From Chrysaora quinquecirrha (Eukaryota; Cnidaria; Scyphozoa; Semaeostomeae; Pelagiidae): 64,000 nucleotides of DNA. This document shows, piece after piece, positions 45,830-56,339 of the stretch. Under the pieces are notes generated by a model that was given only the letters and a program-made list of their open reading frames with translations, was not told where the DNA came from and made no database searches. Location of the stretch: the NCBI GenBank assembly GCA_014526335.1, contig JACTAT010000052.1, positions 4,849,493 through 4,913,492 of the forward strand, in the 5' to 3' direction. The stretch's first letter is position 1; each line of letters opens with the position of its first letter. Position numbers and translations under genes: made by a program.

Positions 45830-46490
45830 TCCTTGAAAACCTTGAAAAACCACTTTAAACCCTAGTAAACATTAGCAAAACCTTGGCAATAACTTTGGTA
45901 AACCTTTAGGTGACTACAAGTTATTGTTTGAAAATGTTCATAAGCTATTGCAAAAGCAAAGTGAGCTTTGTTAAAGGTTAGTAAACCTTAGTTAAACCCA
46001 AGTATACCTAAGTAAAACCTTTGTAAAACTTGGTGAACCTCGAGTATACCATGGTAAACCTTAATAAAACCCTAGACAAACCACTTTAAACCCTAGTAAC
46101 ATTAGATAAATCTTGGCAATACCATATGCAAAGCATTTGGTACACATTTAGGAGAACCAAACTTATTCTTTAGAAAAACGTTAGTAAGCCTTGGTAAAAA
46201 CACAGTGAACTTTGTTTAACCTCAAAAAGCCTTAGCGAAACCCCAGTAAGCCTTAGTAAAACCTTTTTACACGTTTAGATGATTCTTGGTAAAAGTCAAA
46301 CTTGTAAACCTTAAATTTACCTTACGTTTACCTTGGTAAACCTTAATAAAACCTCAAGACAGGTCAAAGAAGTAAAATCTTAGGGAAACTTGAACAAGAC
46401 CTTAGTAAGCTCTTGGTAATACTTTGGCAGACGTGGTCAACATTTGTAAACATGGTAAAACTTTAGCAAAACTTCCATGACATCTTAAAT
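45830..46490. repeat. Degenerate CTTAGTAAAACC repeat
   Basis: Loose tandem repeats of 20-24 bp of type CCTTGGTAAACCTTAGTAAA fill the space between the 3' end of the acidic-tail gene and the first visible exon of the Cys-rich gene. If that gene's missing first exon lies upstream, this is intron or promoter. Confidence 0.8.
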
Positions 46491-46515
46491 CCGTAGCTAT
46501 GTTAGAAAAGAAAAA

Positions 46516-49500
46516 CTAAAATTGGGTACCTGACTTTGTGCCAGCATTGCTTATAGAACTCCGCTGCCTAGTGTTGCACGTTTGGATTCGGATTGATTCA
46601 TCAATAACAGACTTCACTGGACACTTGTCTCCGGATCTCAATTCTTCAACGTCACTGGAAGCCGAACTCCGTAAAGACGAACTGGAATGGCCGCCGGATA
46701 CGATATCAGCTGTCCGGACGTCTTCGCTGGCTAGGAAGATACTCGAGCCATTGACAGTTCTAGTTGCGCTTTGGTTGAGATTTGATAAACTCGGGTTCAC
46801 AACTGGTTGTTTATTATTTAACATCCGATCACCGGAACACATTGCTTTGATTTCAGATCCGGTCGCCTTTGCAGCAGGAACCTCGATATTTTCAAAACGT
46901 GGTCCATTATGCGTGAGTATTTCAGGAGACGTCACATTATTGCTTTCCACTATACAGTCATCTTCAATACCACAACTTACATGATCATAACTATAATCAT
47001 CAGAGAAGCCAGCTTCTTCTGTGTCACGTTCTCCACGATGATGATAATCTTCATTGCATTTGTCTTTTGGGTTATCTTCCTTACCGAAAATTTCTTCTTC
47101 CGAGCCAAACACTTCTCCACAGTCACCATAAAGTTGCCCAGAATTTTCATTTTCTTTTTCCAAATTGTTAAAATGTTTTCTCGAATTATCATTATTAACA
47201 TTCATATTTCTATCATCTTCCATCAGCTGACGTTTTTCTTTCGAATTGGTTTGTTCTTCATTAAAACTATTAGAATCTTTCAAATCACCGAAATCTTCAT
47301 TTGAATCATGACGTTGCTCTACGGAAAAACCATCACTTTCTTTCAAAGTATCTTCTTCTTCCCTCAAATTGCCACTTTCACAACTTCCACCATCTTCTAG
47401 TGAAGTACCACCTTCTTCCCTTGAAGTATCCCTCCCTTTTGAAGTGTCATTTTCTTTAAAATTGTCATCCTCTTCTTTTGAAGTATCACCATCTTCTTTC
47501 AAAGCACCATCTTTTGCTTCTGAAGTATCATCTTGTTTCGAACTGTCATCTACTTGTGAACTATCATCTTTTTCCGAATCATCATCTGCTTCTTTTGAAT
47601 CAACATCTTCTTTTTTCGAATTCCCGTCTTCTTTTGAAGTATCATCTTCTTTTGAATCGCAATCTTCTTGCTTTGAAGTATCATCTTCTTCTTTCGAATT
47701 ATCATCTTCGTCTTTCGAATTGTCATGTTCTTCTTTCGAATTGTCATCTTCGTCTTTCGAATTATCCTCTCCATAATCTTCCTGCTGTTCCGTTTCATCA
47801 TCTTCTGAATCACAATCTTCTTTCGAAGTATCATCATCTTCCGAATCATCATCTTCTTTTGAATGGCCACCATCGTCTTTTGAAGTACTATCTTCATTTG
47901 AGGCATCATCTTCGTCGAAATCATCATCCTCTTTTTTCAGATTATCTTCTTCATTATCTTCGTCATCATATTCCTGTTGCTCAGTTTCAGTATCTTCTTT
48001 AGAGCAGCTACTCTTCCCCTTAGTTAAGCTACTACCACTAGTACTTGTAGCATCGGAAGAGCAACCAGTATTGTCTGTCGCACTCAAACTATCAATGGAG
48101 TCATAAACATGAAAACTATCTTCTTCCGATAGTTCATAAAAACGACGAATGGGTTTTTCTTTTTTGTATTTCTTGTAGAAATAGACACCGGCTGACGCCA
48201 GAATCGACAGTAAAATGATTGCGAGACAGAATGAGCCAGTAGCGATAATGAAAGTGAGGCTGTTTTTATTGAGTTTCACCGCAGATTCAAACTCCAGTGG
48301 CTCATACTGAAAGAAATGAATCAGATTGATTAGGTAAGCGAAACCAGAATACATCTTAGATTAAACCAGTTTAACTCTGATCCATCCGTTTTAGGCTTCT
48401 CAGGCTTAAATATATAAGGTATTTGACCATAAAAAATGATTGAGGGTTCAAAATTTCACTCTTAGCAATTACTGTGATCGAATTGCTTAAAAATTTCAAA
48501 ATTTTTCATCGCTATAAAAAAATCGTTAATATTAAAAGTCCCAACACTAAATGTAAGATCTAGTCAAATTCAAGCCAAAGTTGATCAACGTCGATTCAAA
48601 CTATTTGTTTGAAGAAATTTTCGTAAATTTTGGAAAGTTGCACTCGGCTGGAATATGAATTTAGGAATATATTTGCATTTTGTGTCATCAAATACAGTTG
48701 CGACAACGACTTACCACATGAAGTAATACAGTTTCTCTGTTCCTGCCACCTTTGGTGTAATTAACATGAAATACAGAAAGATTTGTGTCAGTCCATCCAT
48801 TTAATCTGACTTTAACTCTCATTTCATTAATACTCAACCATTTGTTAACAACGAATTTGACACTACCCTGCAGTGAAGAAAAATAAAAACAATGGTCATC
48901 GTAAACAATAAAGGGCCAATTAAGACCCACTAATATTCACAGAGATGATTGTGCCTCAAATGCACGATTTTTTAAGAGCAATAAGTACCAATAACGACCA
49001 TTGACTGATAATACGTTTTCGATAAAAATATTAAACAACCAAAAGACGTCTATACCTTTAGATCCGATTTGAGGATAAATTTTGTCATCCGTTTTGTAGT
49101 AGTAGTTGTATTGTCTACTGGAAGACCCTGGTATGTCACTTCTCTCGAGTTTTTCTCGGCCATGGCTTCGAATCTGAAATCGCTGGCGATAATTACGAGA
49201 ACAACACCGAAAACCACAAGAAAATGCCTGGAATAAGAAGAACTCGATATGAAATCAATAAGGAGTTTTCTAAAGAAGATGAAAGTTTAAAAGAAGTAGA
49301 TGATTCTTTAAAAGAAGATACTGATCATTCAACAGAAGATGGCAATTCAGAAGAACATGATGATTTTTCATAAAAAGATGTTGGTCATTAAAACGAAGAT
49401 AGCCATTCAGAAGAAGATGATGATTCTTCATAAGAAGATGCTAGTCATTATAAAGAAGATGACAATTCAGAAGAAGATGACGATTCTTCATAAGAAGATG

Positions 49501-51374
49501 CCGATTATTCAAAAGAAGATGGCAATGCAGAAGAACATGATGATTCTTCATAAGAAGATGTTGGTCATTAAAACGAAGATAGCCATTCAGAAGAAGATGA
49601 TGATTCTTCATAAGAAGATGCTAGTCATCATAAAGAAGATGACAATTCAGAAGAAGATGATGATTCTTCATAAGAAGATACCGATTATTCAAAAGAATAT
49701 GGCAATTCAGAAGAACATGATGATTTTTCATAAAAAGATGTTGGTCATTAAAACGAAGATAGCCATTCAGAAGATGATGATTCTTCATAAGAAGATGCTA
49801 GTCATTATAAAGAAGATGACAATTCAGAAGAAGATGGTGATTCTTCATAAGAAGATACCGATTATTCAAAAGAAGATGGCAATGCAGAAGAACATGATGA
49901 TTCTTCATAAGAAGATGCTGTTCATTAAAAAGCGGATGGCGATTCAGAAGAAGATGATGATTCTTCATAAGAAGATGCTAGTCATCATAAAGAAGATGAC
50001 AATTCAGAAGAAGATGATGATTCTTCATAAGAAGATACCGATTATTCAAAAGAAGATGGCAATTCAGAAGAACATGATGATTTTTCATAAAAAGATGTTG
50101 GTCATTAAAACGAAGATAGCCATTCAGAAGATGATGATTCTTCATAAGAAGATGCTAGTCATTATAAAGAAGATGACAATTCAGAAGAAGATGATGATTC
50201 TTCATAAGAAGATACCGATTATTCAAAAGAAGATGGCAATGCAGAAGAACATGATGATTCTTCATAAGAAGATGCTGTTCATTAAAAAGCGGATGGCGAT
50301 TCAGAAGAAGATGATGATTCTTCATAAGAAGATGCTAGTCATCATAAAGAAGATGACAATTCAGAAGAAGATGATGATTCTTCATAAGAAGATACCGATT
50401 ATTCAAAAGAAGATGGCAATTCAGAAGAACATGATGATTTTTCATAAAAGATGTTGGTCATTCAGAAGATGATGATTCTTCATAAGAAGATGCTAGTCAT
50501 TATAAAGAAGATGACAATTCAGAAGAAGATGATGATTCTTCATAAGAAGATACCGATTATTCAAAAGAAGATGGCAATGCAGAAGAACATGATGATTCTT
50601 CATAAGAAGATGCTGTTCATTAAAAAGCGGATGGCGATTCAGAAGAAGATGGTGATTCTTCATAAGATGCTGGTCATTAAAAAGTGGGTGGCGATTCAGA
50701 AGAACACGACGATACTTCAAAAGTAGACCTGACCATTCATCAAAAGAAGATGCTGGTCATCAAAAAGAAGATGCTGGTGAATCAAAAGAAAATGACAATT
50801 CAGAAGAAGATTACAATACTTTAGATGAAGATGCTGGTAAATCAAAAAGAAGATACTAGTCATCCAGAAGAAGATTGAGATTTAGAAGAACAGCATGATA
50901 CTTCAAAAGAAGAGCTGGCTATTCATCAAAAGAAGATGCTGATCATTCAAAAGAAGAAGGGAGTTGAGAATAAGATGATGATTCTTCATAAGAAGATGCT
51001 GGTCATTAAAAAGATCACGATTCGGAAGATCACGATACTTCAAAAGAAGAGCTGGTCGTTCATCAAAAGAAGATGCTGGTCATTAAAAAAGAAGATAACG
51101 ATTGAGAAGAAGATGACGATGCTTTGAAAGAAGCTAGTGATTCGAAAGATGACGAAAACAATAGGAAGATGAAGATGATTACGAAGAGGATAATTCAAAT
51201 GAAGTAGACAGTGATTCAAAAGAAGATGAACTTCAATAGGTGAAGAGTATGTTAGTGTAATTTATGCGGGTAACAATCTATTCAGCATAGGAACATGTAG
51301 TCAAAGGTCAATTGCTCCACCCCTAACATTGTGAAGAATACCTTTTATGTTACTTACCTTTTGAAACAGCGCAT
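46516..51374 (-). CDS. 710-aa single-pass membrane protein with long acidic Ser/Asp/Glu tail
   Basis: Exons 51374-51358 (MRCFK), 49227-49056, 48867-48715 and 48306-46516 join in phase with GTAAGT, GTATAG and GTAAGT donors and CAG acceptors. The first join creates a good signal peptide, MRCFKRHFLVVFGVVLVIIA. The ectodomain is only about 100 residues, includes DNTTTTTKR and a beta-rich-looking LNGWTDTNLSVFHVNYTKGG, and has almost no Cys. One helix follows (FIIATGSFCLAIILLSILAS), with YFYKKYKKEKPIRRFYE as the stop-transfer, so the topology is type I. The remaining ~560 residues are cytoplasmic and very acidic, with repeats of SKEDDxSEED type that look like casein-kinase-2 substrates (inference), ending in a Ser-rich basic stretch. 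I recognise no family. Intron 1 (2.1 kb) holds an opposite-strand array of tail-like coding units. Confidence 0.75.
49262..51245 (+). repeat. GAAGAT tandem array derived from acidic-tail coding sequence, opposite strand
   Basis: ~60-bp units grouped in threes (about 176-181 bp, e.g. CCGATTATTCAAAAGAA at about 49,501, 49,681, 49,857, 50,038, 50,216 and 50,397). Read on the plus strand they encode KEDDNSEEDDDSS-like peptides, as does the minus-strand tail gene at 46,516-48,306. Almost every unit has TCATAAGAAGAT, where TCAAAAGAAGAT (Ser-Lys-Glu-Asp) is expected, so the frame stops in each unit. It lies in intron 1 of that gene, in reverse orientation to it. The Met/Ile/Lys-rich ORF of 377 codons in another frame is not a gene. 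Confidence 0.85.
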
Positions 51375-52628
51375 GACTATACGAAGATTCTCTGTCCAGA
51401 AACGTTCTTTCCTTAATCGTATACTCGTTAAATGTAAATTGATTGTTGTGACGTCAGATGAAGAAAAGGTCGTCAGAGTTCGTCTTCAAAACGGGTAATA
51501 GACCTTTTCAAAGAGGTCTGGATCGGCGCGACATTTTTCTGGAAGATGGCAGACATCTTGAGTAGGGTAATCCTCTTCGCAAGCAATGACCTGTGTTGTG
51601 GCCACTACAAGAGAGGCAGTGCAGCCAATTTGGCTTCAAATTCACGTTTTATTGAAATAAAAGTGAAAAAAAGGTTCAAGTTCCAGCTTATCTGCTCAAG
51701 AAGGCATTTCATCAAGTATTTTCCTTTTTTGTGCATTTTCCTTATAGAATCGGCATTTTCCTGAGACTGAGAGTGTCCACGGCGAAAACGTTCTTAGTCC
51801 GTGGTCGGCGCGTTTCTTTTTCACCCATTTCTGCGAAACACATTACGAAAACAATTCTTTCGGGCTTGTTTTCATTTCACACCTTTAACAAAAACAAAAG
51901 TTTCTTTGTTCTGGTGATCATTACTAATTATTATCGTCATAGAGACAACCTGCTTTTCAAAATGGCCTCCCGTCATTTCATTCACATCACAGACTTACAG
52001 CTCTCAAAACACTTTGCATACCATGTTTCAATAGACGCACACATGCCATATTCAAATTAGTCAACATATTAAGAAAGAACTAATTAATATTTTCGAAAAG
52101 GCAGTCAGTCTAAACAACTTTGGAATCAAATTCAGGGATGAGACATAACAAAAAGTCAGTTGTTCAAATATTTGATAAGGGCCTAAGCTGTAGATTCCAG
52201 AATTCCATCAAAAGCTAGAATCTCTCTCGTTCTGAAAGCGAAGGCTACCATAAATTTATCCTGAACTTGAAGAGACTCTTAGAAGAAGCTCAAAACAAAA
52301 TTGTGGGTCTCTGAACTCAAGTTATGGGCCTAACTTGTTGCAAAGGAGCGATAGATTTAGTTTCAGAGGTAAGAAAAACATTCAATTTCCCCACTCAAAA
52401 CATGCAATCTTTCATTTTTACGACTTTTAATCCAAGTTTACGATTTTAGTTTTGTTTGTTTGTTTGCTATTTAATTAAGTCTCTATCATCTATATGTCGA
52501 CGCATTTATTTATTCTGTTTCATCGCTAACAAGCAGCAATTCTAGTAAATATTTTTCCCTTGTTTGTTAGTTAGGTATTCCTACATTTTTACAGCAGCAT
52601 TTCGTTTACCAAAGCTTTCACTGCTATC
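51375..52628. other. Upstream region of the acidic-tail gene; no gene seen
   Basis: It should contain the 5' UTR and promoter of the minus-strand gene starting at 51,374; TGACGTCA at about 51,450 is a CRE-like palindrome roughly 80 bp upstream of the ATG. ORFs at 51,546-52,060 show no domain and poor coding character, and the rest is AT-rich. Confidence 0.45.
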
Positions 52629-52630
52629 TA

Positions 52631-52833
52631 CACGTATTTTTTTATAAGAAACTAAAACATGGATCCAGTACTGAATGTTTCATAGAATTTTCAGATTTCG
52701 AGTACTGAAAGTTTCTTAAGAGTTACTTAAGAAACAGTTACATAGTTATTCTATCTGAATGATGTTTCAAACCCATTTATCGTATTCGAATGCTTATGGG
52801 TTTCTTATAAAGAGTTTTTATAAAAAACACGTG
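52631..52833. mobile_element. CACGT-type MITE, 203 bp, TA-flanked
   Basis: TA followed by CACGTATTTTTTTATAAG; at the other end TTTTTATAAAAAACACGTG followed by TA. The TIRs resemble those of 53,279-53,679. A TA target duplication is typical of Tc1/mariner-type elements. Confidence 0.75.
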
Positions 52834-53189
52834 TATTCATATCTAGGAAGTATTTAGCATTGTTTTTTTACATTCGTTATTTATTTATTTACTTTTCTTT
52901 CAATTCTTACATATGCTGTCTATTTTCTTGTTCTTTGCTCATTGTATGGTTTGTTTGAGTTTGTTTGTTTTAGATGAGGTTAAGCTTGATTTCATTATTG
53001 TGTTTATTTTTTTACTCTTATCTGGCTAGTTTATTATTTCGGCTTTGTTTGTTTGCCTTCGAAAATCAGAAGTTTCGCCAAAATTAAATACCGTTTATCC
53101 ATCCTGATCTTAAATAATTTAAAGGTTGTTTACTTCAAATCGAATGCTGCATATTTATACAACTTTTGTTCCTTGCTCACACTAAGGGA

Positions 53190-53810
53190 AGGGTTGGCCA
53201 CTTCACATAACATTACTTGACAAGCAGAATTCGCTCAGCAACGTTTTTGAAAAACTCCAAAAACATTTAATGCTTGTACACGCTTTTTTTATAAAGAACC
53301 TAGCTCAAGGCCTAGTTCTTAAAGTTCCTTATTTTTCGACCTCTTTTGAGACGATTGTAGTTCCAAAAGTTCCTTAATAGTTCCTTAATTTTAACTGCAC
53401 ATACAGTTTAATTATTACTGTACAGAGACATTTGCATGTAAGCAAAGCTCGAAACTACTCAAGGAAAAATTTGATACATGCTTAACGTACAATTTATGTG
53501 ATTTTCGACTGCAAGTGAATGGAACGGGCTTTCTAATTCTTGATTTTTTGCTGTAATAAAAATATTCAACAATGAAAAGTTCCTTAGTGATTTTCTCTTT
53601 AGTAGTATAAGTTCTTTAAATTTTCGGGCATTCTACATGTAGGTTCCTTATAAAGTGGTTCTTTATAAAAAAAGGCGTGTATCAAGCAAAAAATGTTGGA
53701 CGAGCAATGTTTTGTGATGTGGCCCAACGACCAAGCATTTTGGTTGACAAGCAAATGTCAAAGGTTTGACCAACAATGTTTGATCGTTTGGCCAGGGCAC
53801 ACGGTTTTGC
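53190..53810. mobile_element. MITE family 1 copy interrupted by another MITE
   Basis: Left part from GGTTGGCCACTTCACATAAC; right part ends CAACAATGTTTGATCGTTTG then GCCAGGGC, a perfect family terminus. The middle is split at 53,277 by the CACGC element; removing it and one TA rejoins TTTAATGCTTG to TCAAGCAAAAAATG. Confidence 0.8.
53279..53679. mobile_element. CACGC-type MITE, 401 bp, TA target duplication
   Basis: Left end CACGCTTTTTTTATAAAGAA, right end TTCTTTATAAAAAAAGGCGTG, each flanked by TA. It is non-coding. It is nested in a family 1 MITE, so it inserted later. Confidence 0.85.
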
Positions 53811-54199
53811 TAACATCTGGGCTAAGTTTCTCGGTTTTTTACTGATAAAAATTACACCGGTTTTTCGGTTTTAACAACATGTTCTCGAACAGTTTAGAAT
53901 ATTCAGATATTCTACTAGTTTCTACTAGTTTTACATAGAATACAAACAGCTGTCCGTTCATTTCCTTGCAAAAGTCGAAAAAAGTTTGAAATTTTCCTCA
54001 CATATTTTATAATGTTCTTGTTTACGACAGAAAAACTGACTTAAAAACCTGTAACTCATGAAAATATTTGCTGGGATAAATAATTAATGGCGCTCAAATT
54101 TTCAGCAACAACTCGCTAAGGATTTTTGTTTTTCACACAACCTAATCAAAGACCTGGCGAAAAAATGATATAAAATTAGTTTTGACCGTGCAAGTTGCA

Positions 54200-54905
54200 G
54201 GTCAACGTCAGCTGGTAGAGCTGAATATGACCTGCTTTACGTACGAATTGTATACTTGGGTCTTGCTTGCAGCTGTCATTTTAATTTCATGATGAAATTC
54301 AATGTTGAATTCTTAGGCCTAGGCCTAAAGGCCTAAGGTTGCCAAAGGACTTTGTTCTGTTATGTGTTGCCGAACATAAACGAATACAAAGCTTGGTTGA
54401 TTGCTTTGGATTTCGCTTGAAGCTGCCTGCTGCCTTGCCTGCTGCCATCCTTATTTCATGATATATTTTATAAAATTCTGAGGCCTAGGCCAAAGGGCCT
54501 GGGGTGGCCTAAGGGCCTAGCTAAATAATGCCAAGTGCCAATCATTTACAGTACTCTTCAATATGGTCAAATGGCGAGGGATTATACAGCTTGCTTGCTT
54601 GTCCAGGTCTAGCTTGCAGCTACCATCTTTATTTCGTGACGACATTCTTAGCCTAGGCCTAAAGGCCTAAGATGGCCCCTAAAGGCCTAACTAAGCAATG
54701 CTAAATATGTACAATGCTCTTCCATGTGGCCAAGTGGTGATCGAATATAAAGCTTGTTTGATTGCTTGGGTGTTGCTTGCAGCTGCCATCTTTATTTCAT
54801 GATGAATTCTTAGGCTTAGGCCTAGAGGCCTAATATGGCCTAAGGGCCTACAAAAGATGTAGCTAAGTGATGCAAAACATACAGTAGGCTACTCTTCCAG
54901 GTGGC
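54200..54905. repeat. ~180-bp repeats with GGCCTAGGCCTAAAGGCC palindromic core
   Basis: Three to four diverged units share GCTTGCAGCTGCCATCTTTA, TTTCATGATGAATTCTTAGG and TAGGCCTAGGCCTAAAGGCC, then CAATGCTAAATATGTACA or similar. The core is rich in StuI-type AGGCCT palindromes. Function unknown. Confidence 0.75.
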
Positions 54906-55059
54906 CAAGTGGTTCAGAAACACAATACCAATCCAGAGTATTTCTTATTTGCGCATTTCGACCCGCATCTGGGTATATATTCCGCCGTAGTCAACTGCAA
55001 AAAGACGGCTAACCTTCAATATTCCAAAATTTATGAAAAAATTAATTTTCTTTTTGCAG

Positions 55060-56259
55060 ACCGAAAAATCCTATTCTGTCAAAAGAAATCGAAGAACTGA
55101 CAATGTTGAATTAAAGTCAGTAAGGAAAAATTCTGATGGGCCTAGTCAGCCAAATCGTGAGCCTAGCCAACCACAAAATAGGCCTAGCAAACAGCAGAAT
55201 GTGTCTGACAAACAGCAGAATGTGCCTAACCAGAAGCAATATGTGCCTAGACAAGAGGAAAAGGGACCTAGCCAACAAGAAAATGGGACAAGCGGACAAG
55301 AAAATGGGCCTAGCCAGCAACAAAATGGGCCTAAAGGGCCGCAAAATGAAACGGGAGAAAAACTGACACGTCTAAAAAGTGAAGAAATAATAATAACAAT
55401 ATCTCCTCCAGAGGACTCGAATTCTTTGAAATCAGACACAAATAGTTTTATATATCAACCAAGCCCTGAGAAAAAACGGCCGAAAACACCGGAAAAATCA
55501 GACGCCATCTTGAAATGGTCGCAGCAGTTTTATCTATCAATAATGAAGGAAGTGCTTAAAAATATTGATATTAACTCAAATAAAAGGAAAGAAAGAGAAA
55601 CGGCTGAGAGTCGACTTGAAAACTCTGTAAAGACAGAGTTTAGACCAGGGAAGTTTTCCGGCCTAAATTCGACTTCTGATTGTATAAAACAAAATGGCGG
55701 CTTAAGCGTGTTCGCTGAAAACTTTGCAGAAGGAATTATTTCGGGAGTTCTTGCCAGTGAAATGAGAACTAATAGCTACTTTGGATCGCATGCAGTGAAT
55801 TTAGATGGGTCTTTACAAAATTTAGACGTCCAGAAAGAAGAAGTAGAAGAAGAAGAAGAAGAAGAAGACGAAATTCAGAAAGAAGAAGAAGAAAAAGGGG
55901 GAGAAGAAGATGAAAGGAACATTTCTCCAACTTCAGACCGTGATAATTTTGAAACGCAAATTGAATCCGAGATTAATGATCTTGATCGTCTACACGAAAA
56001 AGAGGCTTTAAACATGAACGCCATAGAAACAAATGAGAACATACACAAACATATAATTGGCCTATCCGAAGCGATTTCCGTTAAAATCATGGATGATGCA
56101 TTGATCATAATCGACCAGTGCTTTGCTAACGAAACTACGAGGGCGCAGTCGCTCTTTATTTCCGACAAAACCCGTATGAAGACGTTGGATGAGTTTTCTG
56201 ACAGTCTATCAGATAGTATATTCAACGATGCTGTTGGCTTATTTGCACATGCGTCGTAG
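55060..56259 (+). CDS. Large terminal exon, acidic, with AKAP-like amphipathic helices
   Basis: The frame is open from before 55,033, but a strong acceptor (TTTTCTTTTTGCAG) ends at 55,059, so the exon probably begins TEKSYSVKRNRR and the true start lies in an unseen upstream exon. It encodes about 399 residues. First comes a Gln/Asn/Pro-rich repeat of ~9 residues (GPSQQENGxS type), then a SPEKKRPKTPEK Ser/Pro region, a poly-Glu run, and a helical C-terminus. Three segments match the spacing of PKA RII-anchoring helices (hydrophobic pairs every four residues): FAENFAEGIISGVLASEM, LSEAISVKIMDDALIIID and FSDSLSDSIFNDAVGLFA. SPHKAP/AKAP11-type anchoring proteins carry such helices. The AKAP assignment is inference; no other domain is seen. 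Confidence 0.55.
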   Translation, partial: TEKSYSVKRNRRTDNVELKSVRKNSDGPSQPNREPSQPQNRPSKQQNVSDKQQNVPNQKQYVPRQEEKGPSQQENGTSGQENGPSQQQNGPKGPQNETGEKLTRLKSEEIIITISPPEDSNSLKSDTNSFIYQPSPEKKRPKTPEKSDAILKWSQQFYLSIMKEVLKNIDINSNKRKERETAESRLENSVKTEFRPGKFSGLNSTSDCIKQNGGLSVFAENFAEGIISGVLASEMRTNSYFGSHAVNLDGSLQNLDVQKEEVEEEEEEEDEIQKEEEEKGGEEDERNISPTSDRDNFETQIESEINDLDRLHEKEALNMNAIETNENIHKHIIGLSEAISVKIMDDALIIIDQCFANETTRAQSLFISDKTRMKTLDEFSDSLSDSIFNDAVGLFAHAS

Positions 56260-56339
56260 TCTCCGATTAACATGTTGCTACCTACGCTACCTAATCTGTG
56301 GTCTTAAAATCACATAACAATTTGACAACAATATCTATG

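Noticed and set aside
49339..50472. A 377-codon plus-strand ORF rich in Met/Ile/Lys
   Set aside because: It is an off-frame reading of the GAAGAT tandem array; the biologically meaningful frame is the acidic one and has a stop in each unit.
51546..52060. Two overlapping plus-strand ORFs (72 and 109 codons) as small genes
   Set aside because: No domain, signal peptide or splice context, and they fall in the promoter region of the acidic-tail gene.
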